NCBI GenBank assembly: GCA_030680855.1
Contig: JAUXUN010000014.1
Location: 1-56,461, forward strand
Source: Aestuariivirga sp.
GTDB taxonomy: Bacteria > Pseudomonadota > Alphaproteobacteria > Rhizobiales > Aestuariivirgaceae
Length of the DNA stretch: 56,461 bases
Reading direction: 5' to 3'
Part shown: piece by piece, positions 36,105 through 44,726 of the stretch
Layout of the letters: each line of letters begins with the position of its first letter
How positions within the stretch are numbered: position 1 is the first letter of the stretch
The notes under the pieces: model-generated
What the model saw: the letters and a program-made list of their open reading frames with translations, nothing else
Told to the model about the DNA's origin: nothing
Database searches by the model: none
Made by a program: the position numbers and the translations under genes

Positions 36105-37073
36105 CTACTGAAGCGTCGTAATTGTGAGCGGTTGTTGGGGCGGTTTGATGGTGCCCATGAGGTCTTTTGCAGTCAGGTATTGTTTCCACCCCGGAACCGC
36201 GGCGGAGAAGTTGGTGCCTTGCTCGGCTGTGCGGGCGGCGAGATAAGTTGAGAGCAGGGCCTTGTTGAATTTTTTCAGCTTGTAGAAACGTTCGCTGCGC
36301 TCTGGCCAGTCGAAGACTGCAAGGATCAAAGCTGCCGCGACCGTTTCCACCGCGGTGCCTTCGGCAATCAGGTTCGGAAAGTCCGAACTCTCAAGAATTG
36401 CCGGTGAATAGGTTTCCGCCAAACTCTCGGGCAGCGAGAGGGGCAGGATATGCAGGCCGCTTTTGGCCTTGATTGAATTCAGCAGGCGGTAGGAGGGCGT
36501 GCCGACAAACACCGCCGCATCAATGCGGCCATCGAGCAGGGCCGCCACAGAGTTTTTGCCCGTGGTGGGGACCCGCTCGAATTTCGTTCCAAGCGCATCA
36601 AAAATTAGTTCAGCCGCCACGAACTCGTCGCTGTTTGCGGGTCCTGTGGCAATTCTCATGTCTTCCAGACTGTTAACGCCGGCAATATCCTTGCGCGCTA
36701 CCACCACGACATTGAGCGTGGCTAGTTTTGCAAGATAAGCGAGCTTGCCGGTCTCGTCCTTGTAGAGGTTATGCTTTTTGACAAAGGCAAGGCTGTCGGA
36801 TGAAAGGAGCGCCACATCGACGCCGCGCAGGAAGAGCAGATCATTGATGGATTGGAGGCTGCCACGGCCAAGCATGGGAAGAACCCGCAAACCATCCGTA
36901 TGGTCCATGGCATTGGCCATCTCGAGTACATTTTCAGAAAGGCCGGGTTGGCTCGCAAGCAAACCCACGGTGCTCTGGTTGAGCTTAAGGCTGCGCTGGT
37001 CCTCTGACCGCACCCCTGTACTCAAAACCACGGCCAACAACGCGGCCACAAACATTACAAAGGCATTTTTCAA
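36105..37073 (-). CDS. TAXI-type TRAP solute receptor-like periplasmic protein (orphan)
   Basis: 322 residues. The signal peptide (MKNAFVMFVAALLAVVLST) is followed by a periplasmic-binding fold with TAXI-like stretches such as NSLEDMRIATGPANSDEF and RIDAAVFVGTPSYRLLNSI. TTG at 37073 is the start, supported by GAGGGG nine bases upstream; the first ATG is six codons in and would trim the signal peptide. No TRAP permease is encoded nearby. Instead a membrane-anchored Sel1-like protein follows 12 bp later, so a sensory or non-transport role is possible. Confidence 0.7.
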   Translation of the reverse strand: MKNAFVMFVAALLAVVLSTGVRSEDQRSLKLNQSTVGLLASQPGLSENVLEMANAMDHTDGLRVLPMLGRGSLQSINDLLFLRGVDVALLSSDSLAFVKKHNLYKDETGKLAYLAKLATLNVVVVARKDIAGVNSLEDMRIATGPANSDEFVAAELIFDALGTKFERVPTTGKNSVAALLDGRIDAAVFVGTPSYRLLNSIKAKSGLHILPLSLPESLAETYSPAILESSDFPNLIAEGTAVETVAAALILAVFDWPERSERFYKLKKFNKALLSTYLAARTAEQGTNFSAAVPGWKQYLTAKDLMGTIKPPQQPLTITTLQ

Positions 37074-37161
37074 TACCCAGATCCCCTCACTCGGTCACCG
37101 ACCCGCCAAAACACATGTAATTTCCGCCCATGTGTTAACTAATTTGAGGCGCGGAATGCCG

Positions 37162-37193
37162 CCAGAATGTGGCAAAGTACAGACCAGAATGTG
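37162..37193 (+). repeat. Direct repeat CCAGAATGTG, 22-bp period, upstream of pta
   Basis: Identical 10-mers at 37162-37171 and 37184-37193, two helical turns apart, 41 bp before the likely pta start. Position and spacing suit a regulator binding site. Confidence 0.45.
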
Positions 37194-37233
37194 ATATTTG
37201 GCGTCGGTTAGCGGGTTTTATGGGGAATCAGGC

Positions 37234-38148
37234 GTGCAGGCAATCGATTATGCAAAGGCTCTAATTAAGGGTAAATTTTTACGAATTGTCATGCCGGAGG
37301 CAGGCGATGAGCGCATTCGTGCCGCTGCCTCAATTCTCAGGACCCAGGAGCTGGCCGTTCCAGTATTGTTCGGTCCAGATGTGCCCGCGCCAACCCAAGA
37401 GCAGCTGGGCCTCGTTCAGGCTAGGCGGCCAAAAATGACCGAGGCCATGGCCTCCCGCCTTCTCCGGAAACCGCTTTATCTCGCAGCAGGCATGGTGGCG
37501 ACAGGCGATGCGGCGGCCATGGTGGCGGGCGCCATGAACCCCACCGCCCGGGTGATCGAGGCGGGAGAAATGATGATCGGGCTGGCGGCGGGCACAACCA
37601 CGCCCTCCAGCTATTTTCTCATGCAATGGCCCGAACGCCGCCTGATCTTTGCCGATTGCGCCGTGAACGTGCAGCCCACGGCCGAGCAACTGGCCGACAT
37701 CGCCATTGCCTCTGCTGCAAGTGCCGCCAGAATACTGGGCGAGGTGCCGCGCCTGGCCCTGCTGTCATTTTCGACCAAGGGCAGCGGCACTCATCCCGAT
37801 GCGGACAAGGTCGTGACCGCCCTGCAGATCGTCCGCCGGCGTCATCCCGAAATCCTGATCGATGGCGAGTTGCAGGGGGACGCCGCGCTTTCCCCTGGAG
37901 TTGCGCAACGCAAAATGGCGGAGGTGGGAAACGTCGCGGGCCGCGCCAACGTTCTCATATTTCCCGACCTCGACGCCGGCAACATCGCCTACAAGCTCAC
38001 CCAGCAACTCTCCGGCTGCCGCGCCATTGGCCCCATACTGCAGGGCTTTGCCAAACCGATCTCTGACCTGTCGCGTGGTGCTACTGTAGATGATATCGTC
38101 GATACCGCAGCGCTGCTTCTGGCAATGTCATTGCCCCAACAGGGCTGA
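37234..38148 (+). CDS. pta: Phosphate acetyltransferase
   Basis: About 304 residues, the single-domain PTA/PTB type without the large N-terminal domain of E. coli Pta. Motifs are [34 protein letters not shown] and [18 protein letters not shown]. It converts acetyl phosphate from Xsc to acetyl-CoA. GTG at 37234 is chosen because GGGGAATCAGGC stands just before it; TTG at 37198 is a longer alternative. It faces ackA tail-to-tail with a 21-bp overlap, so in this locus Pta and AckA are convergent, not cotranscribed. Confidence 0.85.
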   Translation: MQAIDYAKALIKGKFLRIVMPEAGDERIRAAASILRTQELAVPVLFGPDVPAPTQEQLGLVQARRPKMTEAMASRLLRKPLYLAAGMVATGDAAAMVAGAMNPTARVIEAGEMMIGLAAGTTTPSSYFLMQWPERRLIFADCAVNVQPTAEQLADIAIASAASAARILGEVPRLALLSFSTKGSGTHPDADKVVTALQIVRRRHPEILIDGELQGDAALSPGVAQRKMAEVGNVAGRANVLIFPDLDAGNIAYKLTQQLSGCRAIGPILQGFAKPISDLSRGATVDDIVDTAALLLAMSLPQQG

Positions 38149-39162
38149 GACATGCCGGGCGATGGTGAGCTCCTCGTTAGCCTTCACCACATGCACGTTC
38201 TGCGCTGAGAGTCCGAGGAACGAAAGCTGCGCCAGTATTTTCTGGCGCACCGGTTCGGCATTTTCGCCAATGCCGCCTGTGAAGACAATCGCATCAAGGC
38301 CGCCGACGGCCACGGCCAGCGACCCGGCATAGCGCGCCGCCTGGTAGCAATAGGCGTTGACGGCCTCTGCCGCCTCCGCCGCGGGACTTGCCAGCAGTTC
38401 CCGCATGTCCGACGAGAGCCCCGAGATTCCCAAAAGGCCGCTGCGCCGGTAGAGCAGGTCTTCAAGCCCTTCCGCCTCTAGGCCCTCATCGCGCATCAGG
38501 GCAATCAAGACGCCGGGATCAATGGCGCCGGTGCGTGTGCCCATGAGCAGCCCATCCGCCGTGGAATATCCCATGGTGGTTTCAACGCTTCTGCCGTCAA
38601 GAATGGCGCACATGCTGGAGCCATTGCCGAGATGGGCCACAAGCAGGCGCTGCGGCAGCGGCCTTCCGGTTTGCAGCGGCAGTTCCCGCACCACATGTTC
38701 GTAATTCAGGCCGTGAAAGCCGTAACGCCGGTAACCCCGCTCATGATAGGCGCGCGGCAGCGGCAACCGCGTATGAAGATCGTCACGGCCCGCATGGAAC
38801 GCCGTATCGAAACAGGCGATATGCGGCACGTCGGGCGCCAGCTTTCGCAACGCCGCCAATGCTCCAAGCCCATGGGGCAGGTGCAGGGGTGCAAGTTTGC
38901 GCAAGGCTTCAAGATCATCCTGGATCTTCTGGTCAACCCGAACCGGTGCCGTGTAGCGCGTGCCGCCATGTACAATGCGGTGGCCAACGCCGCCACAGCG
39001 TTGCAACAAAATGCCCTTGCTTTCGATTTGCGCCAGCGCCACTTGCAGTGCCGCGGGCCCATAGCCCGCTACCTGTCCGGCCAAGAGCTGGGCTAGCCCA
39101 TCATCGAAAACCGCAAACTTCAGCGAGGAGGAACCGGCATTGAATGTGATGATGGGCTTCAT
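38128..39162 (-). CDS. ackA: Acetate kinase (short form)
   Basis: 344 residues, about 50 shorter than E. coli AckA. Core motifs are all present: [72 protein letters not shown] and [11 protein letters not shown]. It makes ATP and acetate from acetyl phosphate. It follows xsc by 19 bp on the same strand, so acetyl phosphate made by Xsc can yield ATP directly. The missing length is spread through the mid-region and no frameshift is seen. Confidence 0.88.
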   Translation of the reverse strand: MKPIITFNAGSSSLKFAVFDDGLAQLLAGQVAGYGPAALQVALAQIESKGILLQRCGGVGHRIVHGGTRYTAPVRVDQKIQDDLEALRKLAPLHLPHGLGALAALRKLAPDVPHIACFDTAFHAGRDDLHTRLPLPRAYHERGYRRYGFHGLNYEHVVRELPLQTGRPLPQRLLVAHLGNGSSMCAILDGRSVETTMGYSTADGLLMGTRTGAIDPGVLIALMRDEGLEAEGLEDLLYRRSGLLGISGLSSDMRELLASPAAEAAEAVNAYCYQAARYAGSLAVAVGGLDAIVFTGGIGENAEPVRQKILAQLSFLGLSAQNVHVVKANEELTIARHVSALLGQ

Positions 39163-39181
39163 CCTGCCGGTTCCTTAAGTA

Positions 39182-40960
39182 TCAGGCCGCACCCTTTTGC
39201 GGACGCATGTCCGCCTTGCTGATATGTGCAACAGGCACCGGCTTTTTCATCGCATCCCGGCGAAAGGGCTCGCCGAGCTCCTGGTTGAGAATGACTTCGA
39301 TGAAAGTGGTGATACCCTTCGCCTGGTCCTCCGCCGCTTTCTTCAATGCGGCGGTTGTTTCGCTTTGCGTGCGAACCGTCACACCCTTGAACCCGCAGGC
39401 TTCCGCAATTTTTGCGTAGCTGAGTTTCGGATCAAGCTCCGTGCCCACGAAGTTGTTGTCATACCAGAGGATGGAGTTGCGCTTTTCCGCGCCCCATTGA
39501 TAGTTGCGGAAAATCACCATGGTGATGGCGGGCCACTGCTCGCGGCAGATGGAAGTCATTTCATTGATCGAAATGCCGAAGGCACCATCGCCTGCAAAGC
39601 CGAAGACCGGAATTTCAGGCTTGCCGATTTTCGCACCAATGATGGACGGGAATCCGTAACCGCAGGGGCCGAACAGGCCCGGCGCCAGATATTTGCGCCC
39701 CTCTTCAAAGGTTGGATAGGCATTGCCGATGGCGCAGTTGTTGCCGATGTCCGATGAGATCGTGGCGTTTGTCGGCAATCCCGCCTGAATGGCGCGCCAG
39801 GCCTGACGCGGCGACATGCGCTCCTTGTCGCGAACCCGCGCATCGGCATTCCATGTCGTGCCCGGATCATCATCCTCATGGTCCATAGAAGAGAGCTTCT
39901 GCAGCCAAGCCGACTTGGTCTGGTGGATGGTGGCCTTGCGGTCGGCGCGCCCGGCATCGCCTGCCTTGGGTGAAAGGCCCGCCAGAATCTGCTGCGCCAC
40001 CTGCCTGGCATCACCGCAAATGCCGACTGTGACTTTCTTGGTGAGGCCAATCCGGTCCGCATTGATATCCACCTGGATGATCTTGGCGTTCTTCGGCCAG
40101 TAATCGATGCCATAGCCCGGCAGCGTCGAAAATGGATTGAGCCGCGTGCCAAGGGCCAAAACAACGTCAGCCTTGGAAATCAATTCCATCGCCGCCTTCG
40201 AGCCATTGTAGCCGAGCGGCCCAACCGACAGGTAGTGGCTGCCGGGAAACGCATCATTGTGTTGGTAGCCGCAGCACACAGCGGCATCCAGCCGCTCGGC
40301 CAACATGATTGAATCCTTGATCGCACCACCGGTGACCACGCCGGCACCATTCACGATCACCGGGAACTTGGCGTCCGAGAGCAGGGCCGCGGCTTGCGCA
40401 ATCGCCTCCTTGCCGCCTGACGCGCGCTCGAACTTCACGATCTGCGGCAACTCGATATCGATGACATGCGTCCAGTAATCACGCGGCACATTGATCTGTG
40501 CGGGGCCACATCCACGCCATGCCTTTTCGATCACGCGGTTCAGGACTTCGGCAACGCGTGAGGGATCGCGCACTTCTTCCTGATAGCAGACCATGTCCTG
40601 GAACAACGCCATCTGCGGCACTTCCTGAAAGCCGCCCTGGCCCATCGTCTTGTTGGCCGCCTGCGGGGTGACAAGCAGCATCGGCGTGTGGTTCCAATAG
40701 GCCGTCTTCACGGCGGTTACAAAGCCGGTGACCCCCGGGCCATTCTGCGCAATCGCCATGCCCATTTTGCCGGTGACGCGGGAATAGCCATCGCAGATCA
40801 GCCCCGCATTGGTCTCATGCGCGCAATCCCAGAAGGTGATGCCCGCCTTGGGAAACAGGTCGGACACCGGCATCATCGCCGATCCGATAATGCCAAAGGC
40901 ATGTTCAATCCCGTGCATTTGCAGCACCTTTACAAATGCTTCCTCGGTGGTCATTTTCAT
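39182..40960 (-). CDS. xsc: Sulfoacetaldehyde acetyltransferase
   Basis: 592 residues, ThDP enzyme that converts sulfoacetaldehyde and phosphate to acetyl phosphate and sulfite. The opening MKMTTEEAFVKVLQMHGIEH and the stretch FGIIGSAMMPVSDLFPKAG are diagnostic of Xsc among ThDP enzymes; the cofactor motif begins GDGAFGISINEMTS. ATG at 40960 follows TGAAAGG by nine bases; an upstream TTG at 40966 is a weaker start. It is the key enzyme of taurine and isethionate dissimilation. It heads an operon with ackA and has paired CTGGACCT repeats upstream. Confidence 0.93.
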   Translation of the reverse strand: MKMTTEEAFVKVLQMHGIEHAFGIIGSAMMPVSDLFPKAGITFWDCAHETNAGLICDGYSRVTGKMGMAIAQNGPGVTGFVTAVKTAYWNHTPMLLVTPQAANKTMGQGGFQEVPQMALFQDMVCYQEEVRDPSRVAEVLNRVIEKAWRGCGPAQINVPRDYWTHVIDIELPQIVKFERASGGKEAIAQAAALLSDAKFPVIVNGAGVVTGGAIKDSIMLAERLDAAVCCGYQHNDAFPGSHYLSVGPLGYNGSKAAMELISKADVVLALGTRLNPFSTLPGYGIDYWPKNAKIIQVDINADRIGLTKKVTVGICGDARQVAQQILAGLSPKAGDAGRADRKATIHQTKSAWLQKLSSMDHEDDDPGTTWNADARVRDKERMSPRQAWRAIQAGLPTNATISSDIGNNCAIGNAYPTFEEGRKYLAPGLFGPCGYGFPSIIGAKIGKPEIPVFGFAGDGAFGISINEMTSICREQWPAITMVIFRNYQWGAEKRNSILWYDNNFVGTELDPKLSYAKIAEACGFKGVTVRTQSETTAALKKAAEDQAKGITTFIEVILNQELGEPFRRDAMKKPVPVAHISKADMRPQKGAA

Positions 40961-41015
40961 GGGCAAATTCCTTTCAGGGCAGGGCGCTCTTCTAGCAGGA
41001 ATCTGGCACCATGAC

Positions 41016-41045
41016 AGGTCCAGAAAACGGCGGTTTCAGGTCCAG
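41016..41045 (-). promoter_or_regulatory. Paired CTGGACCT direct repeats upstream of xsc (TauR-type site)
   Basis: On the minus strand CTGGACCT occurs at 41045-41038 and 41023-41016, exactly 22 bp apart, 56-85 bp before the xsc start codon. From memory, the MocR-family regulator TauR of Rhodobacter binds direct repeats of the form CTGGACYTAA. The distal copy overlaps the final codons of the oxygenase gene. The same word occurs between the MocR-type gene and soeA. Confidence 0.6.
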
Positions 41046-41704
41046 AGTGAACGCAGGCCGAAAAAGGCCGTGTCTTTCACCCGGCGCGCCACGCCCTGAA
41101 TGGTGGAATTCCGCGGATCCGTGCAATAGGTCATGCTCCACACGGCGCGGCGCTCGCCTTCGCTGATGGGGGTCACCTTGTGCCGGACCTTGGCGCCCTC
41201 AAAGAGAATGAGCCGGTTGGGCGGTGTTGCCACTTCCATATCGCGCCCGCCTTGCTTGGCCAGCAAATGCGCTGCCGAAAGACCGCCATCGCGGCCCCGG
41301 TTCACCACCGGAATGAGCACCGTGAAATGACGGCCCCGATAGAAGTTGTGATCATAGTGCCAGTTGATATGGTCGCCGGGCTTTTCATAAAAAAGCACCG
41401 AGCACGAACTCTCGTCGTGCAAAGGCGTAGGCTGCACCTCCACGCCGACGATGCGCGACACGATGCGGCGCATGGTGGCAGAACGATAGTGATTCACCAG
41501 GGTGGGCGCCTTCTCGCGAAGAACCGAATAGGCCACCGTGCTGCCCTTCTTGTGGGTTGGCAAATAGCTGCGCTCGGTTTCGATGAGCGCATTCACTTCC
41601 TCGGCCACGCGGGCAAAGAGATCAGCCGTCAGCACACTATCCAGCGTGGCGAGCTTTCCGGCGAATGACGGCGTTTCAAATGCATCAAGTGTCGTGACAA
41701 ACAT
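41036..41704 (-). CDS. Fe(II)/2-oxoglutarate dioxygenase (prolyl hydroxylase-like)
   Basis: 222 residues with the double-stranded beta-helix pattern of the P4Hc/2OG-FeII superfamily. The iron triad is visible as HYDHNFY (His-x-Asp, about residues 119-121) and the distal His in GAKVRHKVTPI, with Arg in SEGERRAVW likely binding 2-oxoglutarate. No signal peptide. Substrate unknown. It is 75 bp upstream of xsc on the same strand; taurine dioxygenase (TauD) belongs to a different 2OG subgroup, so I do not call it that despite the neighbourhood. Confidence 0.7.
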   Translation of the reverse strand: MFVTTLDAFETPSFAGKLATLDSVLTADLFARVAEEVNALIETERSYLPTHKKGSTVAYSVLREKAPTLVNHYRSATMRRIVSRIVGVEVQPTPLHDESSCSVLFYEKPGDHINWHYDHNFYRGRHFTVLIPVVNRGRDGGLSAAHLLAKQGGRDMEVATPPNRLILFEGAKVRHKVTPISEGERRAVWSMTYCTDPRNSTIQGVARRVKDTAFFGLRSLWT

Positions 41705-41824
41705 GTGTCAGCGGATAGGCGAGGATTTTGAATATCCGATGACGGATTTCACACTCATCCTTTCCCGTCCTCGAAAGAACGAGGCCGGAGAAGGAAGAAA
41801 TTGCGTAAGTCCTGTAGCCGCCGA

Positions 41825-42244
41825 TCAGTAAACCTTCACAGCCTTCCGGCTCATCGAAAAGCCGTGGGTGCCGCGCGTGCAGGTAAGCCCCGTGGTAGAG
41901 GAGATGCAACTGAAGGGGCCTTCCGACCACACTTCGCCATACTCGAATATGTTGTCACCCCCGCAGCAGGAAGGATCGCCCACATTGGTGATGCGTTCGG
42001 CCTTGCCCGAATCTCCCAGCATCACGCGCACATAGGAGGGCTCAACCCTGTCGCATGAGAGTTCTGCTCCGCCATCGGACGTTTTGTAAACGTCGGTGCC
42101 GCCGGCGGGCACGTAGAAGCAGCCGATGTTGCCGGAGGGCATGTTGAATTCCGTGAAGCCCTGGTCGTTCGGCTCGAATTCAACGGCGAGCGCTGGGGCG
42201 GCCAGCGCAAATATTGCAAAGGCTGATGCAGCGATGCGGATCAT
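41825..42244 (-). CDS. Secreted small protein with conserved Cys (DUF6636-like)
   Basis: 139 residues with a Sec signal peptide (about 1-20, ending PALAVEFE). The mature part has MPSGNIGCFYVP near residue 35, then C in LSCDR, a CC pair in DPSCCGG, and C in FSCISSTTGLTCTRGTHGF, six cysteines that could form disulfides in the periplasm. The order of blocks recalls the DUF6636 family; function unknown. AAAGGACTC precedes the ATG. It stands alone on the minus strand between the oxygenase and cupin genes. Confidence 0.65.
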   Translation of the reverse strand: MIRIAASAFAIFALAAPALAVEFEPNDQGFTEFNMPSGNIGCFYVPAGGTDVYKTSDGGAELSCDRVEPSYVRVMLGDSGKAERITNVGDPSCCGGDNIFEYGEVWSEGPFSCISSTTGLTCTRGTHGFSMSRKAVKVY

Positions 42245-42268
42245 TATCAGAGTCCTTTCAAAGCAATA

Positions 42269-42314
42269 AACTTGAAAGCAACTCTATCAAGTTCAACATG
42301 AATGCTGCTTGAAC
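42269..42314. repeat. CTTGAA/TTCAAG half-site cluster between the secreted protein and cupin genes
   Basis: AACTTGA (42269-42275) and TCAAGTT (42287-42293) form an inverted repeat around 11 bp. TTGAAC at 42309-42314 adds a third half-site opposite GTTCAA at 42291-42296. It is in the promoter region of the secreted-protein gene and could equally act as a cupin-gene terminator stem. Confidence 0.35.
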
Positions 42315-42315
42315 G

Positions 42316-42597
42316 CTATTTCAGCTCAATCTCGATGAAAGCATAATCTGTGTCATTGGCGTTGATCACATCATGCTCAACGCCTTCGCTGCGGAAATAG
42401 GGAACCCCCTTTTTCATCTCGGCAAAGCCTGTGCCATCCTTGGTTTCAAGCTTCACTTTTCCGTCCATCAGCGGCACGATCACATAGTCATGGCCATGCC
42501 GGTGCCAGCCCGTATTGGCCCCGGGCGCAAAGCGGTATTCGGTGACAATCACCTTGGCATTATCGATATGGACGATGGTTTTGGCACTTCCGGTCAT
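42316..42597 (-). CDS. Small cupin domain protein
   Basis: 93 residues, a single cupin barrel. Motif 1 is GWHRHGHDYVIVPLMDGKVK, with the metal-binding HxH-type histidines; motif 2 (PYFRSEGVEHDVINAND) supplies a further His. GAGGAG stands before the ATG. It is divergent from zur across 72 bp that hold the Zur box, the slot znuA occupies in many alphaproteobacteria, so zinc-dependent control is possible. Confidence 0.8.
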   Translation of the reverse strand: MTGSAKTIVHIDNAKVIVTEYRFAPGANTGWHRHGHDYVIVPLMDGKVKLETKDGTGFAEMKKGVPYFRSEGVEHDVINANDTDYAFIEIELK

Positions 42598-42652
42598 GGG
42601 GACTCCTCAAGTTTGCCCCATGTAGACGGGGAACTAGCAATTCCCGCAAGTA

Positions 42653-42667
42653 TGTTATATTATAACA
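42653..42667. promoter_or_regulatory. Zur box abutting the zur start codon
   Basis: TGTTATATTATAACA is an exact 7-1-7 palindrome (TGTTATA-T-TATAACA) matching the alphaproteobacterial Zur motif as I recall it. It ends 2 bp before the zur ATG at 42670 and lies 56 bp from the divergent cupin start. It would give zinc-dependent repression of zur-znuC-znuB, and possibly of the cupin gene. The site leaves no room for a ribosome binding site before the ATG at 42670. Confidence 0.8.
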
Positions 42668-42669
42668 AT

Positions 42670-43143
42670 ATGACCTTCCTTGACCCCCACCACGACCATG
42701 CCCATTGCACCGCTGACCTGATCGCCCGGGCCGAGCGCACCTGCGAGCGGCGCGGCAGCAAATTGACTGGCCAGCGCCGTGAAATCCTGAGCTCCGTGGC
42801 CCAAAGCCACTCCGCCGTTGGCGCCTATGACATCATTGAACGCATGGCCGAGCATGGCCCGCGCCCGGCCCCCATCACGGTTTACCGCGCCTTGGATTTT
42901 CTCCTCGCCCACGGCCTTGTCCACAAAATCGAAAGCCGCAATGCCTTCGTGGCCTGTTCCCATTCCCATGAGGGCCAGCCCGCGGCGCTTCTGATTTGTG
43001 AAACCTGCGGCACCGTGTCGGAGCTTGATGCGCCCGAGATCTTTGAGCGCATCACCGAGAAGGCAAAGGCGCGGAAATTTTCACCGGCCCATACCATGAT
43101 AGAAATGTCGGGCACCTGCGGCTCCTGCGCGAGGGCCGCCTGA
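42670..43143 (+). CDS. zur: Zinc uptake regulator, Fur family
   Basis: 157 residues. The N-terminus is His-rich (DPHHDHAHC), followed by the winged helix (KLTGQRREILSSVAQSHSAVGAYDIIERM) whose recognition region is APITVYRALDFLLAHGLVHKIES (quoted in part: TVYRALDFL). C-terminal metal motifs are CETCGTVSEL and CGSCARAA, the structural zinc site. The start at 42670 is preferred; an in-frame ATG at 42652 inside the operator would add six residues. It represses zinc import when zinc is sufficient and is the first gene of zur-znuC-znuB. Confidence 0.9.
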   Translation: MTFLDPHHDHAHCTADLIARAERTCERRGSKLTGQRREILSSVAQSHSAVGAYDIIERMAEHGPRPAPITVYRALDFLLAHGLVHKIESRNAFVACSHSHEGQPAALLICETCGTVSELDAPEIFERITEKAKARKFSPAHTMIEMSGTCGSCARAA

Positions 43144-43144
43144 C

Positions 43145-43903
43145 ATGCTGAAAGCCAATGACGCGTTGTTGAGCGCCCGCGATGTGACGCTCAATCTCAA
43201 CGGCCGCCTGATCCTTGACCGCGTGAACCTGGATGTGCGCCGGGGCGAGATCGTGACCGTGATCGGCCCCAATGGCGCGGGCAAATCAACGCTGGTGCGC
43301 GTCATGCTCGGCCTTCGCCCCCTGACCTCGGGCCGCATTGAACGGCTGGCCAATCTGAGTGTCGGCTATGTGCCGCAGAAGTTCCCGCAAACCGCCAATG
43401 TACCGATGGATGTGAAGCGGCTCCTGTCGCTCACCTTGAAACCGAGTGACAAGGATATTGACCGGGCCCTGGATGAAACCGGAATTTTGCATTTGAAGGA
43501 GGCCCGCGTTCCTTCCCTTTCTGGTGGCGAATTGCAGCGCGCCCTGCTGGCCCGCGCCCTGCTGCGCAAGCCTGATCTGCTGGTTCTCGATGAGCCGGTT
43601 CAATCCGTGGACTTCATCGGTGAAATGAAACTATACGAATTGATTTCCGGAATTCGCAAAACCCATGGCTGCGGCATTCTCATGGTAAGCCATGACCTGC
43701 ACATGGTGATGGCCGAAAGCGATCATGTGGTCTGTCTCAATGGCCATGTCTGCTGTGAGGGGGGCCCGGAAAAGGTGCAGCAGGACCCGGAATTCGCCAA
43801 GCTCTTTGGCCCTTCGGCGGCGCGCATGATCGCGGCCTACGCCCATCACCATGACCATGATCACGAGCCACATGACCACCATCATCATGACCACAGGCAC
43901 TGA
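43145..43903 (+). CDS. znuC: Zinc ABC transporter ATPase ZnuC
   Basis: 252 residues. Walker A GPNGAGKST, signature LSGGELQRA and Walker B LLVLDEPVQSVD are present. The C-terminus is a His/Asp run (HHHDHDHEPHDHHHHDHRH), a likely zinc-binding tail on the cytoplasmic side. It begins one base after the zur stop. The binding protein ZnuA is not adjacent; it must be encoded elsewhere for a working importer. Confidence 0.92.
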   Translation: MLKANDALLSARDVTLNLNGRLILDRVNLDVRRGEIVTVIGPNGAGKSTLVRVMLGLRPLTSGRIERLANLSVGYVPQKFPQTANVPMDVKRLLSLTLKPSDKDIDRALDETGILHLKEARVPSLSGGELQRALLARALLRKPDLLVLDEPVQSVDFIGEMKLYELISGIRKTHGCGILMVSHDLHMVMAESDHVVCLNGHVCCEGGPEKVQQDPEFAKLFGPSAARMIAAYAHHHDHDHEPHDHHHHDHRH

Positions 43904-43909
43904 CCGGAC

Positions 43910-44710
43910 ATGACCTCCATCCTTTTTGAACCCTTCTTCCAGCGCGCCATGCTTGCGGGCCTTGCGGTGGCCCTCGTGTCCGGCCCCGTCGGCTCTTTCA
44001 TTGTCTGGCGGCGTATGGCCTACTTCGGCGAAAGCCTCGCGCATTCCGGCCTGCTCGGCGTCGGGCTTGGATTGCTCTTCAGCTTCAACATAACGCTTGG
44101 CGCTGTGGTCACGGCCATTGTCTTCGCACTGCTTCTTCTCGCTCTGCGCCGCCAGCAGGGCCTGGCCACCGACACGCTGCTTGGCATTTTGTCTTATACG
44201 TCCCTGGCACTTGGCCTGATCGTGGTTGGCCTTGCCACCGGCGCTGCCTCCGATCACATGGACATCCTGTTTGGCGACGTGCTGACGGTTTCCACCCATG
44301 ATGTTTGGGCCGTCTGGATCGGTGCCGGTGTGGTGCTGGCGAGCCTGGCGTTCCTGTGGCGCGATCTGATCGCAAGCTCCGTGCACGAGGAATTGGCCCG
44401 CGCCGAAGGCGTGAAGGTGGAGCGGGTGGAACTCGGCTTCATCCTGCTCATCGCCGTGATGACCGCCATCGCCATGAAAATCGTTGGCCTCCTGCTCATC
44501 ACCGCCCTCATGGTCATCCCCGCCGCCGCCGCCCGCCGCCTGGCCAAAACGCCGGAGAGTATGGCTTTCATCGCCGCGGCGATCGCCGGCCTTTCGGTCA
44601 TCGCCGGGCTTCTCGCCTCCGCCTTTATCGGCGGCGCTTCCGGCCCCTGCGTGGTTCTGGCGGCAAGCTGTTTCTTCGCCTTGACCTTGGCTGTCCCGCA
44701 GGCCAGTTAG
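43910..44710 (+). CDS. znuB: Zinc ABC transporter permease ZnuB
   Basis: 266 residues with about eight predicted membrane helices of the ABC-3 family. [26 protein letters not shown] at the start is the conserved first loop (R-M-A-Y-F-G-E-x-L-A-H-S core); the family motif [11 protein letters not shown] ([14 protein letters not shown]) is near residue 118. It is 6 bp after znuC and 16 bp before ispG, which may read through from the zinc operon. Confidence 0.9.
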   Translation: MTSILFEPFFQRAMLAGLAVALVSGPVGSFIVWRRMAYFGESLAHSGLLGVGLGLLFSFNITLGAVVTAIVFALLLLALRRQQGLATDTLLGILSYTSLALGLIVVGLATGAASDHMDILFGDVLTVSTHDVWAVWIGAGVVLASLAFLWRDLIASSVHEELARAEGVKVERVELGFILLIAVMTAIAMKIVGLLLITALMVIPAAAARRLAKTPESMAFIAAAIAGLSVIAGLLASAFIGGASGPCVVLAASCFFALTLAVPQAS

Positions 44711-44726
44711 GGGGCAGGGAGTAACG

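Noticed and set aside
41036-41704. Taurine dioxygenase (TauD) reading of the 2OG oxygenase
   Set aside because: It lies near xsc, but the HYD...H spacing and length of 222 residues fit the prolyl hydroxylase-like group, not the TauD group.
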